Positions 27,600 through 36,133 of a DNA stretch of 47,560 bases are shown in pieces; positions within the stretch are counted from its first letter, which is position 1, and every line of letters begins with the position of its first letter. Source of the stretch: Methanobacteriota archaeon (GTDB lineage: Archaea > Halobacteriota > Methanosarcinia > Methanosarcinales > Methanosarcinaceae); contig JASGVX010000056.1 of assembly GCA_030054735.1 (NCBI GenBank), forward strand, positions 1 to 47,560. Direction: 5' to 3'. The notes beneath the pieces are model-generated. The model did no database searches. It saw nothing but the letters and a program-made list of their open reading frames with translations, and was not told the DNA's origin. The translations under genes and the position numbers were made by a program.

Positions 27600-28243
27600 C
27601 TAGGATATGCTTATTATTTTTATCATGTATCTATTTAAATTTTTTTGAAGAAATTGGCAAAATATAAATTTAATGGTAATGCCAATAATTTGCATTTTCA
27701 TGAATTTATCTCATGCAAATTACATAAATTTTTATTAACAGTATGTTTAGTTATGCAGATATTAATTATAAATTTTTTGTTTTTTGTTTTGTTATTATGA
27801 CATACCCTGAATTCTACTGACTTTTCTATTTTTTTATTTGAGTGAATTGCCATTTTTCTGCTTTAACTTCCTATTATTTTTTAGTAAATGTATTAGTAAT
27901 GTAATTTGATGTTTATAATCTTTTCTCGATTTTTTTCTACAGATATTTATTATTTTTTGACTAATATATCGTTATTTAATTCTATAACTCATTGTACTCA
28001 TGTTGTTTCTTTTTCATCCCTCTTTTATTTTCATTAAATTTATTTAATCTTTTTATTGTTAGTAATAACTATATATCTTATTCTATCTGTTTAATGTCTG
28101 TGGAAACTTTTTTATAGTATCCGGTCTTTTATACGAATAATTTCACAAAAAATTGTGTGAAACTAAATAATTATTTATGGGAGGTATGAACCACGTTATT
28201 AAGCATAATTTCATCAAGTGCAATTTCCGCAAGTGCAATTTCT
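27600..28243. other. AT-rich divergent gap
   Basis: About 640 bp of very AT-rich sequence with long T runs and no credible gene. The right end (28177-28243) contains GGAGGT and an in-frame extension that may belong to the small membrane protein that follows. Confidence 0.4.
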
Positions 28244-28441
28244 ATGGTTACAAGTCCTGGGCTTCCACCACTCGGAGTTGCGGTAGTTATTGGGCTGATA
28301 GCTCTCCTTTGTTTAAAGGAGATTCTTTCAGCATCCGAACACTGGAACAAATCCCTGGAAAGTACCTTTAATGTGACAATTCTGCCTTTACTCTTCAGTT
28401 TTGCTGCAATTGTCGCTTTTAAGGTTGTAGAGGTCATTTAA
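28244..28441 (+). CDS. Small hydrophobic membrane protein, start uncertain
   Basis: The 65 residues from the ATG at 28244 hold two membrane helices (LGVAVVIGLIALLCLKEIL and ILPLLFSFAAIVAFKVVEV) separated by a short polar loop. The same frame is open upstream to a stop at 28187 and reads a Ser/Ile/Ala-rich stretch that looks coding but has no ATG, GTG or TTG. GGAGGT at 28179-28184 serves a different frame. Either the protein starts at 28244 without a Shine-Dalgarno motif, or a frameshift has separated it from its original start. A perfect hairpin follows the stop. I know no function. It sits between the surface-protein genes and the second CPBP gene. Confidence 0.6.
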   Translation: MVTSPGLPPLGVAVVIGLIALLCLKEILSASEHWNKSLESTFNVTILPLLFSFAAIVAFKVVEVI

Positions 28442-28477
28442 ATTCCGGTTTTTCCGGAATAATTCCTCCTTTTTTTG
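28442..28477 (+). terminator. Terminator-like hairpin after the small membrane protein
   Basis: ATTCCGG (28442-28448) and CCGGAAT (28454-28460) form a 7-bp stem with a T5 loop. A T7 run begins at about 28471. Confidence 0.65.
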
Positions 28478-28952
28478 CACCAATAGAAAAAGTTTAATGC
28501 ATTTGCATTATTATTTTTTTAAATGATTTTTATTTTTTTAGCCTTAATTTCATGTTTCTTAAATTGCCCTGGCTCTCTGCGGATATTTGTTCTGGTTCTT
28601 CTCAGAATTTTCAAGAATTCCAGGACTATATGCAGTTGGGGAGTAAAATCAGGAATAGTATAGACTCGTCAACATCAGTCTAATTTATACAGTTAAGTCT
28701 TTTCCGCTTATGGTTTTAGTTCAACTGCGTAAGTCCTAAATTCTTCAAGCATTCTCAAAAAGCACACATGAACTCTTCGAACAAAGATACAAAAAATGAA
28801 AGTGCTTTTCAAATCACGCATTCATCCAAGGAATAAAAAGAAAAAAAGTTTGGAAAAAGAAATCAGACTTTAAAAAATGAAAAAATTTCGGAATCTGAAA
28901 CTGCAGGAAAGTTTTCTTGAAAGAAAATTTCACGATTTCTTTTAATGTAGTT
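28478..28952. other. Gap with a decayed repeat copy
   Basis: About 475 bp without a gene. Copy F of the interspersed hairpin repeat, strongly diverged, lies at about 28761-28825 on the minus strand. Confidence 0.45.
28761..28825 (-). repeat. Interspersed hairpin repeat, copy F (decayed)
   Basis: Read on the minus strand, ATGAATGCG...GAAAAGCACTTTCAT replaces the intact hairpin, and TTTTTTGTATCTTTGTTCGA and GTTCATGTGTGC follow. The order of blocks is that of copies A-E, but the left arm is lost. Confidence 0.5.
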
Positions 28953-30170
28953 TCAGAAACCAGGCCACATATTTAGCTGGTGAGGCAGGATTCCGAAAAG
29001 GAAAACGTTGACAAAACCGTGAAGGACAGCAACAAATGGCAGACTCCTTGTTTTGTAGAAAGCAAGGCCCATAATAAGTCCTACAAAGCCCGTATAGAGA
29101 ATTTCCTGTAAAGTGCCGTACCCCGAGTGCATAAACCCGAACATAAGACTTGTGATTAACAGGGCTTCCCACACACTGAGGGCTTTCTCAAGCCTGGTCT
29201 GCAGGATTGTCCTGAAGATCAGTTCTTCTACAAGCCCTACAAAAAAGACCATTACAATGGTAAGCTTGAGCAGATTTACAAAAGTCAGGTCAGGGATCAG
29301 GTAGCCTGCCTGGATGGTAAGGTATTCCCCTAGTCCCAGTAGAAAGCCAAGAGGCACAGAAATAATCATATACGGTACGATATTTTCCATGGTTATTCCT
29401 ATCTCTTCAAGAGAATCCCGCTGGTGAAATATGATGACTGCAACAGGGATTGCAAGGGGGCCGTAGACAAAGATGAAGGTATAAAGGGTAGTATCAAAAA
29501 AGATAGGCATTGAAAGATTTATCAGCCTGAGCACAGGTAGTAGCATAAAGGCCTGGTAAATTCTATGTATCTCCGGATCTTTTAAGAATATATCTGAAAG
29601 AGAGAGGGCAATGATAACTCCTATATGTATCCAGACAGCTGTCCCCATCCTGCCTGAAAAGATAAGAAGTTCTGCAGCAGTTATGCTCAGGATAGGGATT
29701 GCGGTAAGGAGCCTTATCCTTCTGGCTTCAAATTTTTCCAGATCAACTTCTTCAGGCCCTGGTGGCTCCCATACTTTGAGCCAGCGGAGGTCTTTTACAG
29801 ACTTTTTTGCAAACGCCAGGTCTCCAGAAGTTATGTGCGAATATCCGAAAAAAATCAAAATTCCTGCAACCATTCCTAATAATACACTATATATGATAAC
29901 CACATATCGCTCGGTTTTTTGGGGTGAATCTGGTTCTTTATATGGGACTGGTGCAGCTCCGGAAGCTTCTTCTCCCGATACTTCTTCTCCCGATACTTCC
30001 ACATGTGTCCATTCCAAAAGATGTCCATCCTCTCTAGAAGAAGATAACTCCAGGTTGCTAGTTGACACGGCTTCTGAAGTGATTGCCATTAAGGCCAGAA
30101 TCAGGACTGAAACAATAATCCGAAAATTCAGTCCTTTTTGCCTTTTATGATAATTGACTGTTTTTTTCAC
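28953..30170 (-). CDS. CPBP-family intramembrane metalloprotease with secreted-type N-terminal leader (copy b)
   Basis: Residues about 155-405 are paralogous to the CPBP protein at 20103-20909. They carry the complete motifs EELIFRT (Glu315/Glu316, Arg320), FGFMHSGYGT (His348) and LHGFVNVFLFG (His384, Asn388). Unlike copy a, there is a roughly 150-residue N-terminal extension: a signal-peptide-like leader (RIIVSVLILALMAI), a short acidic stalk with a repeated VSGEE unit, and a membrane helix (about 88-110). The GTG start at 30170 has GGAG about 9 bases upstream. The leader and its 5' flank resemble those of the surface protein gene at 26472-27581, suggesting gene fusion. The DUF1616 gene (copy b) lies upstream, but a 520-bp gap separates them. 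Confidence 0.87.
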   Translation of the reverse strand: MKKTVNYHKRQKGLNFRIIVSVLILALMAITSEAVSTSNLELSSSREDGHLLEWTHVEVSGEEVSGEEASGAAPVPYKEPDSPQKTERYVVIIYSVLLGMVAGILIFFGYSHITSGDLAFAKKSVKDLRWLKVWEPPGPEEVDLEKFEARRIRLLTAIPILSITAAELLIFSGRMGTAVWIHIGVIIALSLSDIFLKDPEIHRIYQAFMLLPVLRLINLSMPIFFDTTLYTFIFVYGPLAIPVAVIIFHQRDSLEEIGITMENIVPYMIISVPLGFLLGLGEYLTIQAGYLIPDLTFVNLLKLTIVMVFFVGLVEELIFRTILQTRLEKALSVWEALLITSLMFGFMHSGYGTLQEILYTGFVGLIMGLAFYKTRSLPFVAVLHGFVNVFLFGILPHQLNMWPGF

Positions 30171-30690
30171 GAAAATTGCTCCTCTTTCTAACAGGACATG
30201 TCCAGGTTTATTTCGTAGTCATCTCATTAAATGTTTTTCATTTGTTTTCTATAATTAAATCCTGTGGATGACATGCAACTGTTCTATTACACAAGCTTTT
30301 ATTGTAATTAGTGTATAAAGTTTTATCGATAGTTAAGTACTTTCAATGATTAACTTCAACTTATGTAAAACTTAAAAAGGATTTATAGGCAAACTTTCAA
30401 TCGTACTCACTGGCACCTGTTTTGAGTCAAAATTTTAATTCAAAAGCAAAAAAGCTGGCAAATTTATAGATACATGACAAACACATTTCCTATAAGGGTC
30501 ATGAAGGAATGATTAGCTTTCTTTAATGTAGGGGTAATTATCTTTCTTAATAAATAACTCCGGCAAGCGGCAACTTAAGCTTAAATCAGCAGCTTAAGCT
30601 TTAATCTGACATTCTAATTTTAAGGGGAAGCCTGTGGATAAAGTCCCGGCTTCAAGGTTCATTTTTTGAAGTGTCGGGATTTTTGCAGCC
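30171..30690. other. Gap between the DUF1616 and CPBP genes, copy b
   Basis: About 520 bp without a gene. Near the DUF1616 stop, TCCCG-CTTCAA (30644-30655) and TTGAAG-CGGGA (30666-30679) can pair as an imperfect hairpin. In copy a the corresponding gap is only about 70 bp. Confidence 0.45.
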
Positions 30691-31578
30691 TCAACTCTCT
30701 GTTGAGTTTACATTAATCCATAGGTGAAGGTCTCTGTAGGGGGTGTTTTTATCAGTTTCGTTGAAGAGCAGGAACTCAAGTTTCATATTCCTTCCCTCAT
30801 CCGGAGGGGTGAGTGTCAGGGGCTTTTCCCAGGTCTCGTTGTGGGCAAGTGACACATACCGAATATTTTCAGGTAGAGGAAGGGGTTTATTTTCAAGCTT
30901 CACTTCCATTGTGTAGTTTACAGTCCTGTATTCATGGTTTACTACCCCAACAATTACTTCCCTGCTTTCTCCAAGTGTGTAGTTTGTCGGGTAATTGTCA
31001 GCCATTCCTTCAGGCCCGAGAATATAAAACTCTGTGAAGTGCTCCCCTTCTTTAGGGGTAATTATCACATAGACAAGGGTTGCAACAGAAAGGAGAATGG
31101 AAATAACAAGAATGACTGTGAGAGCCCTGTCGAGCCCAGGCTCAGGTTTTTCCAGAATTTCTGCTTTAAGTTCGAGCGCTGTTTTCGTAAAGGAAATCCC
31201 AAAGGCGTCGTCTTCGGGAAGTTTTGCCCGCCTCAGGTATGCAATCCCGCACATTACAAGTGTTAACACTGATAGGCTTATCAGGATTGGCAGAAGCCTT
31301 ATCCCCCAGGGGGTATAGTTAAGCCCAAGCCCGATAAGAGGCACTACTGCAATACTCAGCCCAAAGGAAAGTGCTGTCCTTTCAATGCCGTCAAGGTCTG
31401 ATTTTGCGGGAAAGAGCGCAGCAATCAGGGCATAACCTGGCAGGAAAAGTACAAGGGGCAGGCCGAGGATATTGCGGAACACAGTTTCACTTAATCCGGG
31501 CGTGAGTGCAAAGATATCGGCAAGGAGCACAAACCCTGTAACAGTCAACAGGTCTGAAGGAACTTTTTTTCCGGTCAT
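30691..31578 (-). CDS. DUF1616 membrane protein (copy b)
   Basis: This 295-residue paralogue of the protein at 20982-21869 has the same layout. Four N-terminal helices with LGLPLVLFLPGYALIAALFP come first, then a fifth helix at about 150-170, and an extracytoplasmic beta domain starting FYILGPEGMADNYPTNYTLG and ending LWINV. The two copies align over the whole length without large gaps. It is intact, with the ATG at 31578. The next gene on the strand is the second CPBP protease, so the DUF1616-CPBP order is conserved between copies. That supports a functional link, though the activity of DUF1616 is unknown. Confidence 0.82.
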   Translation of the reverse strand: MTGKKVPSDLLTVTGFVLLADIFALTPGLSETVFRNILGLPLVLFLPGYALIAALFPAKSDLDGIERTALSFGLSIAVVPLIGLGLNYTPWGIRLLPILISLSVLTLVMCGIAYLRRAKLPEDDAFGISFTKTALELKAEILEKPEPGLDRALTVILVISILLSVATLVYVIITPKEGEHFTEFYILGPEGMADNYPTNYTLGESREVIVGVVNHEYRTVNYTMEVKLENKPLPLPENIRYVSLAHNETWEKPLTLTPPDEGRNMKLEFLLFNETDKNTPYRDLHLWINVNSTES

Positions 31579-32628
31579 TCAGGTCATCCGGTGTAAAATT
31601 TTAAAAAAATTATTATATTTTTTCAGTATTTTTCAGGAAAGTAACTATTTTTCCTCATACATTTTATTCTTTCGCTCTTTTTCATATTGTAGAGTAATTT
31701 AAATATAACTCTTAGTTTTTAGTTTGAGGACCAATCTATAAATCCCATTTCCTCCAACAAGCATTCCTAATGTCTCGTCAGCGTTAATATGCCGTATTTA
31801 ATCAATTAGAACGATTCAAAATCGTATTGTCCTTGATGACTGACACGACACCAGTAACAAAATCCCTTGATATATTCTTGAACCGTCCCTATATTAATCA
31901 GTGATTTTTTCCGTTTTATCTTTATTTTCACAGTATTATTTCTTCTATTATGTCGTCTATTATTTCTTTGATTATTTTTTATTCCAGTCAGGAAGTTTAT
32001 TATTTTCTTTCTATGTATATTTTTTGATTCAAGTCATTTAATTTTTAATTTGTTTTTTAATACGCTCTTATTCTACAGGGCCTGGAAAACACCCTTCACT
32101 TATTTTCCTTAATTTTTACTGTTTAAATTTTCTCTTACTCAGTAAATGCGGTAAGTGGCAAGTATTGTTTATTTAAGCTCTAATCTTTTAAATCCCTGGA
32201 ACAGTTATTGAGAATGCTTGAGGAGCTGTGCCGTATGAGTGCAAAAGTTTAAAGTTCTCACGATGTTATTTTTTCAAAATCGGTTTTTTACTTTTAATTA
32301 TTCATTTTTTAAACCACCTTGTTTTTTTCCTATTGTTTGTAGGGTTGAATCTCAATCGTATAACATTATATTTCTGAAACCAACTGTTCGCCCGCATATA
32401 TTATTACTTATTAATTATTATATCATTGTGAATATGTCAATAAATTTATATAGTCGTGCCTCTGATTACTCTCTAAAAAATTAAAATATATCTTGGACTC
32501 AGACAGTCTTTAAATCAACCCAAATAAGCTTGATGCAATATGTATTTAATGACGTTTGAGCTTCTTTTATTACCTTTACTGTGCAATATAAATTACAAAG
32601 GGGTCATACAATTAAAGGGGTTATACAA
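31579..32628. other. Long AT-rich gap before the glycan locus
   Basis: About 1050 bp. It holds the second 88-bp MITE-like element (31767-31854). The rest is T-rich with no credible gene; a short frame at 32239-32484 has no ribosome-binding site and no family resemblance. The promoter for the GT2 genes must be near its right end. Confidence 0.45.
31767..31854. repeat. 88-bp MITE-like element, copy 2
   Basis: Same length and same interior landmarks as 7444-7531, with AAAATCGTAT, TCCTTGATGACTGACACGAC and similar ends. The left arm has diverged (CTAATGTCTCGTCAGC). It marks a second insertion of the same family. Confidence 0.7.
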
Positions 32629-33600
32629 ATGAGCAATGAGCTTCTTATGTGCAACAGTACTCAGTACCCGGCTCATAAAGAACACAAGCGTTTCAGGGGG
32701 TCTCTTTCTCAAAATATAATTGTAGTCATTTCAGCCTATAATGAAGAAGTTTCAATCGGAAGCATAGTCATTCTCACCAAAGCATATGCCGACAACGTAA
32801 TTGTTGTCGATGACGGAAGCACTGACCGCACAGCTGAAGTTGCCAGGAAAGCAGGAGCCAGGGTTATTCTCCAGGAAAGCAGCAAAGGAAAAGCTGAATC
32901 CCTCAAAACCGGATTTATGGCCGCAAACGATCTGGGTGCAGATATTATAGTAACCATGTACCCGGACGGCCAGCACAACCCTGCCGATATCCCAAAGCTC
33001 GTTGCACCCATAATCAAAGGCGAAGCTGAAATGGTAAATGGCAGCCGCTATCTTAGTCATCCAGGCAAAAACGCACCTGTTTACCGCCTCATCGTCCAGA
33101 CTATCCAGAACACAACTGCAAAAATGAACTTTAACCTAAAAATAACTGATGTTCAGAGCGGTTTCCGTGCATATGCAGCCTCTACAAAGAATATTTTCCG
33201 TTTCAGCGGCAAAAAAGCAGCTATAGAAAATGAAATGCTTGCCGAAGCAGACAGATCAGGTATCCGTATTACAGAAGTCGAGATCGAGGGATATAATAAC
33301 CCTGGAACTTCTATCAGAAACCCGGCAAAGTACATCCTTGGAGTCCTTAAAACCGTGGCCGCAGGTATAGAGGCAAACGAGCCTCTGTACTTCTACTCCG
33401 TTCCAGGCTTTGCCCTTGCAACCTGCGGGTTCTACATGGGTTTCAAATTAATGGAAGCTTTCTTCCTCGGCAGTACAAGCCTCAACTTCGGGCCTACTTT
33501 CTTGATGGTCTTCCTTGCAATTACAGGTGCATACATGACACTCAGGGGGATAATCGAGCACTCAATGGCAGGAGCGGCCAAGAAGACCGAGTCGGCTTGA
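32629..33600 (+). CDS. GT2 membrane glycosyltransferase with altered DxD motif
   Basis: This 323-residue protein has an N-terminal GT-A domain (NIIVVISAYNEE, VVDDGSTDRTAE) and two C-terminal membrane helices, as in dolichyl-phosphate sugar transferases. The metal-binding segment reads MYPDGQHNPADIP. The expected first Asp of DxD is Tyr111; the neighbouring paralogue has Asp there. The later RYDVDGS-like segment is also lost (EGYNNPGTS). Metal-dependent transfer is therefore doubtful, and it may be a degenerating or regulatory copy. The frame is open to a GTG at 32581, but the ATG at 32629 has GGGG 8-9 bases upstream and aligns with the paralogue's start. It heads the glycan locus. Confidence 0.85.
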   Translation: MSNELLMCNSTQYPAHKEHKRFRGSLSQNIIVVISAYNEEVSIGSIVILTKAYADNVIVVDDGSTDRTAEVARKAGARVILQESSKGKAESLKTGFMAANDLGADIIVTMYPDGQHNPADIPKLVAPIIKGEAEMVNGSRYLSHPGKNAPVYRLIVQTIQNTTAKMNFNLKITDVQSGFRAYAASTKNIFRFSGKKAAIENEMLAEADRSGIRITEVEIEGYNNPGTSIRNPAKYILGVLKTVAAGIEANEPLYFYSVPGFALATCGFYMGFKLMEAFFLGSTSLNFGPTFLMVFLAITGAYMTLRGIIEHSMAGAAKKTESA

Positions 33601-33836
33601 TCTTTGTTTATATTAATGGCAATTTAATTCAACAAAAAGTTAATCCAACTCACCCGCTTCAATGACAAAAAAACCAATAGCTATCCAGGCACAGAACCTC
33701 AAAACAAGCAGATTTTGTTTTTGGTTCCCCTGTTTCCTGAATAGTTATTCTTAATTTAAATATTTATTACTTAATCTATATTGTCAAACCTTAATGATCA
33801 TTGAATTTCTGGACCTATTACTCTGGAGTTAATCGG

Positions 33837-34805
33837 ATGAATAATGAATTGATGGTGGGAAATATCCAGCAAACAACAAAAAAAGAGGAAAATCCAGATC
33901 TAAGAGGAACATCCCCTCAAAATATAACCGTGGTCCTCCCTGCCTTTAATGAGGAAGTCTCAATAGGCAGCATGGTCTTCCTTACAAAGTCCTACTGCGA
34001 CAACGTAATCGTGGTCGACGACGGCAGCTCTGACCGCACAGAAGAAATCGCCAGAAATGCAGGAGCCCACGTAATCGTCCACGAGGTAAACAAAGGCAAA
34101 GGAGCGGCCCTCGAGACCGGCTTTACAGCCGCAGTCGGCATTGGTGCAGATATTATTGTCACAATGGACTCAGACGGCCAGCACAACCCGGCTGATATCC
34201 CCAGAATAGTAGCCCCAATCATCGACGGCACTGCCGAGATGGTAAACGGCAGCCGCTACCTGAGCCGTTCGGACAAGAATACCCCAGCCTACCGCCGAAT
34301 CGGCCAGAAAGTCCTGGATACTGCCACAAATATAAACTCCGGCCTGAAGGTCACAGATTCCCAGAGCGGCTTCCGCGCATTCGCGGCTTCAACAAAAAAC
34401 GTTTTCCGGTTCAACGCACAGGGCATGGCAATTGAAAGCGAAATGCTTGCCGATGCCGGCAGGTCAGGGCTGCGGATCAAGGAAGTTGAAATCGGTGTCA
34501 GGTACGATGTTGACGGCTCAACAATAAGCCCGATAAAACATGGTTTAGGCGTCCTTGTTATGGTTTTAAAGGATGCCGAATTTAACAGGCCTCTATATTA
34601 CTTCACAGTTCCTGGTTTTGCCCTCTGGTTAGTGGGGCTGTTTATGGGTTTAAACTTCTTGTATGGGTTTATGCTCGGCAAGGGTTTATACTTCGGGCCT
34701 ACGATGGTTATGATTCTGTTTATAATTATAGGGATATTTATGACATTGACAGGAATTTTGCTGCATTCGATAGCTGAGGTGGCAAGGAAAACAGAAACGG
34801 CTTGA
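33837..34805 (+). CDS. GT2 membrane glycosyltransferase (dolichyl-phosphate sugar transferase-like)
   Basis: This 322-residue paralogue of the preceding gene has intact catalytic features: NITVVLPAFNEE, VVDDGSSDRTEE, KGKGAALETGF, and the DxD motif in TMDSDGQHNP (Asp111, Asp113). GVRYDVDGST and two membrane helices at the C terminus follow. Such enzymes move a sugar from a nucleotide donor to a polyprenyl phosphate at the inner face of the membrane, feeding S-layer or polysaccharide glycosylation. The ATG at 33837 follows GGAG by 7 bases; an upstream in-frame TTG (33801) is unsupported. Tandem duplication with the gene at 32629 is evident. Confidence 0.88.
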   Translation: MNNELMVGNIQQTTKKEENPDLRGTSPQNITVVLPAFNEEVSIGSMVFLTKSYCDNVIVVDDGSSDRTEEIARNAGAHVIVHEVNKGKGAALETGFTAAVGIGADIIVTMDSDGQHNPADIPRIVAPIIDGTAEMVNGSRYLSRSDKNTPAYRRIGQKVLDTATNINSGLKVTDSQSGFRAFAASTKNVFRFNAQGMAIESEMLADAGRSGLRIKEVEIGVRYDVDGSTISPIKHGLGVLVMVLKDAEFNRPLYYFTVPGFALWLVGLFMGLNFLYGFMLGKGLYFGPTMVMILFIIIGIFMTLTGILLHSIAEVARKTETA

Positions 34806-35007
34806 GTTTATAGCTAAATTTTCAGGCAGCGGGCAAATTCAGGGCATTGTATGATTTTTATATGGTTTCCTGAAAGGGACTCTGTGCTTAATTAAGTCTT
34901 AAGGTACTTTTGATCCTGCTTGCTCACATAAATTATTGATTCATATTAATCAAGTCGTATTTGCAGTGTGAATAGTGAATATTTAGTAATATAATGGTGT
35001 AACAAAA

Positions 35008-36081
35008 ATGATCGGTATTATCCTTGGTACTCGTCCAGAAATTATAAAAATGTCTCCTGTTATAACAGAATGCGAAAAGCAAGGTCTGGATTATTTTATC
35101 CTTCATACTGGTCAACATTATTCTTATGAAATGGATCGTATCTTTTTTGAAATGTTAAATCTCCCCCAGCCAGACTACAACTTAGATGTAGGTTCTGGAA
35201 CTCATGCTTCTCAAACCGGTAAAATTATGCTGGGTATTGAAAACATTCTTTTCAAGGAGCAGCCTGATGTTGTTCTTGTACAGGGGGATACCAATACAGT
35301 TCTTTCTGGAAGCCTTGCATCGGCTAAATTACATATAAAAATTGGTCACGTTGAGGCTGGCCTCAGAAGCTTTGACCGTAGTATGCCAGAAGAAATTAAT
35401 CGTATTGTTTCAGATCATGTTTCAGACTATCTTTTTGCTCCAACTGAAACTTCCTATAGACAATTAGTAAAAGAGGGAATTGATCCTGAAAAAATTTTTG
35501 TCACAGGAAACACAGTTGTTGATGCAGTGTATCAAAATATTGAAATTGCAAAAAATAAGGTAAATATACTGAAAGATTTAGGTTTATCTTCAAAAAAATA
35601 TATTCTTGTTACTTTCCACCGAGCCGAAAATGTAGACATTAAAGAAAGGCTAGAGGGGATTATAACAGGATTAAAATTAATTAAAGACTATTTTTCACTT
35701 CCAGTCGTTTTTCCAATTCATCCAAGAACGGAAAAAATGATTGAAAAGTTTGGCTTTTCTCTTGAGGGAATAAATGTTGTTCCGCCGCAAGGATTTCTTG
35801 AATTTCTTCAGCTGGAAGCAAATGCCAAATTTGTGTTAACAGATTCTGGGGGCTTACAGGAAGAAACCTGTATATTGGGAGTACCTTGCATCACATTAAG
35901 GGATAATACTGAACGTCTGGAAACTCTTGAGGTAGGGTCAAATGTTCTGGCAGGTGTAAATCCATCTTCAATGCTCAGTCATGCTAAAAATGCAGTTGTT
36001 GATAAAAGTTGGAATAATCCCTATGGTGATGGAACTGCAGCAAAAATAATAGTAGATGTTTGCAGGGAAGTGTCTAAATAA
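35008..36081 (+). CDS. wecB: UDP-N-acetylglucosamine 2-epimerase
   Basis: WecB-type enzymes convert UDP-GlcNAc to UDP-ManNAc, a precursor of N-acetylmannosamine-containing glycans. The 357 residues show GTRPEIIKMSPV at the N terminus, LHTGQHYSYEMD, VQGDTNT, the strongly conserved HVEAGLRSFDRSMPEEINR, VTFHRAEN, and LTDSGGLQEE. All signature residues are there, and the length is normal. The ATG at 35008 has GGTG 8 bases upstream. It is followed within about 55 bases by an SDR gene on the same strand and starts the sugar-supply part of the glycan locus. Confidence 0.94.
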   Translation: MIGIILGTRPEIIKMSPVITECEKQGLDYFILHTGQHYSYEMDRIFFEMLNLPQPDYNLDVGSGTHASQTGKIMLGIENILFKEQPDVVLVQGDTNTVLSGSLASAKLHIKIGHVEAGLRSFDRSMPEEINRIVSDHVSDYLFAPTETSYRQLVKEGIDPEKIFVTGNTVVDAVYQNIEIAKNKVNILKDLGLSSKKYILVTFHRAENVDIKERLEGIITGLKLIKDYFSLPVVFPIHPRTEKMIEKFGFSLEGINVVPPQGFLEFLQLEANAKFVLTDSGGLQEETCILGVPCITLRDNTERLETLEVGSNVLAGVNPSSMLSHAKNAVVDKSWNNPYGDGTAAKIIVDVCREVSK

Positions 36082-36133
36082 TATAAGGATGTATGTAATA
36101 TACAAGTTACTTTTAATAATACGAGGATACAGC

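Noticed and set aside
28171-28437. An 88-residue minus-strand frame
   Set aside because: It is antisense to the two-helix membrane protein and shows no motif.
32239-32484. An 81-residue plus-strand frame in the gap before the GT2 genes
   Set aside because: No ribosome-binding site, biased AT-driven composition (Phe, Asn, Tyr), and no family resemblance.
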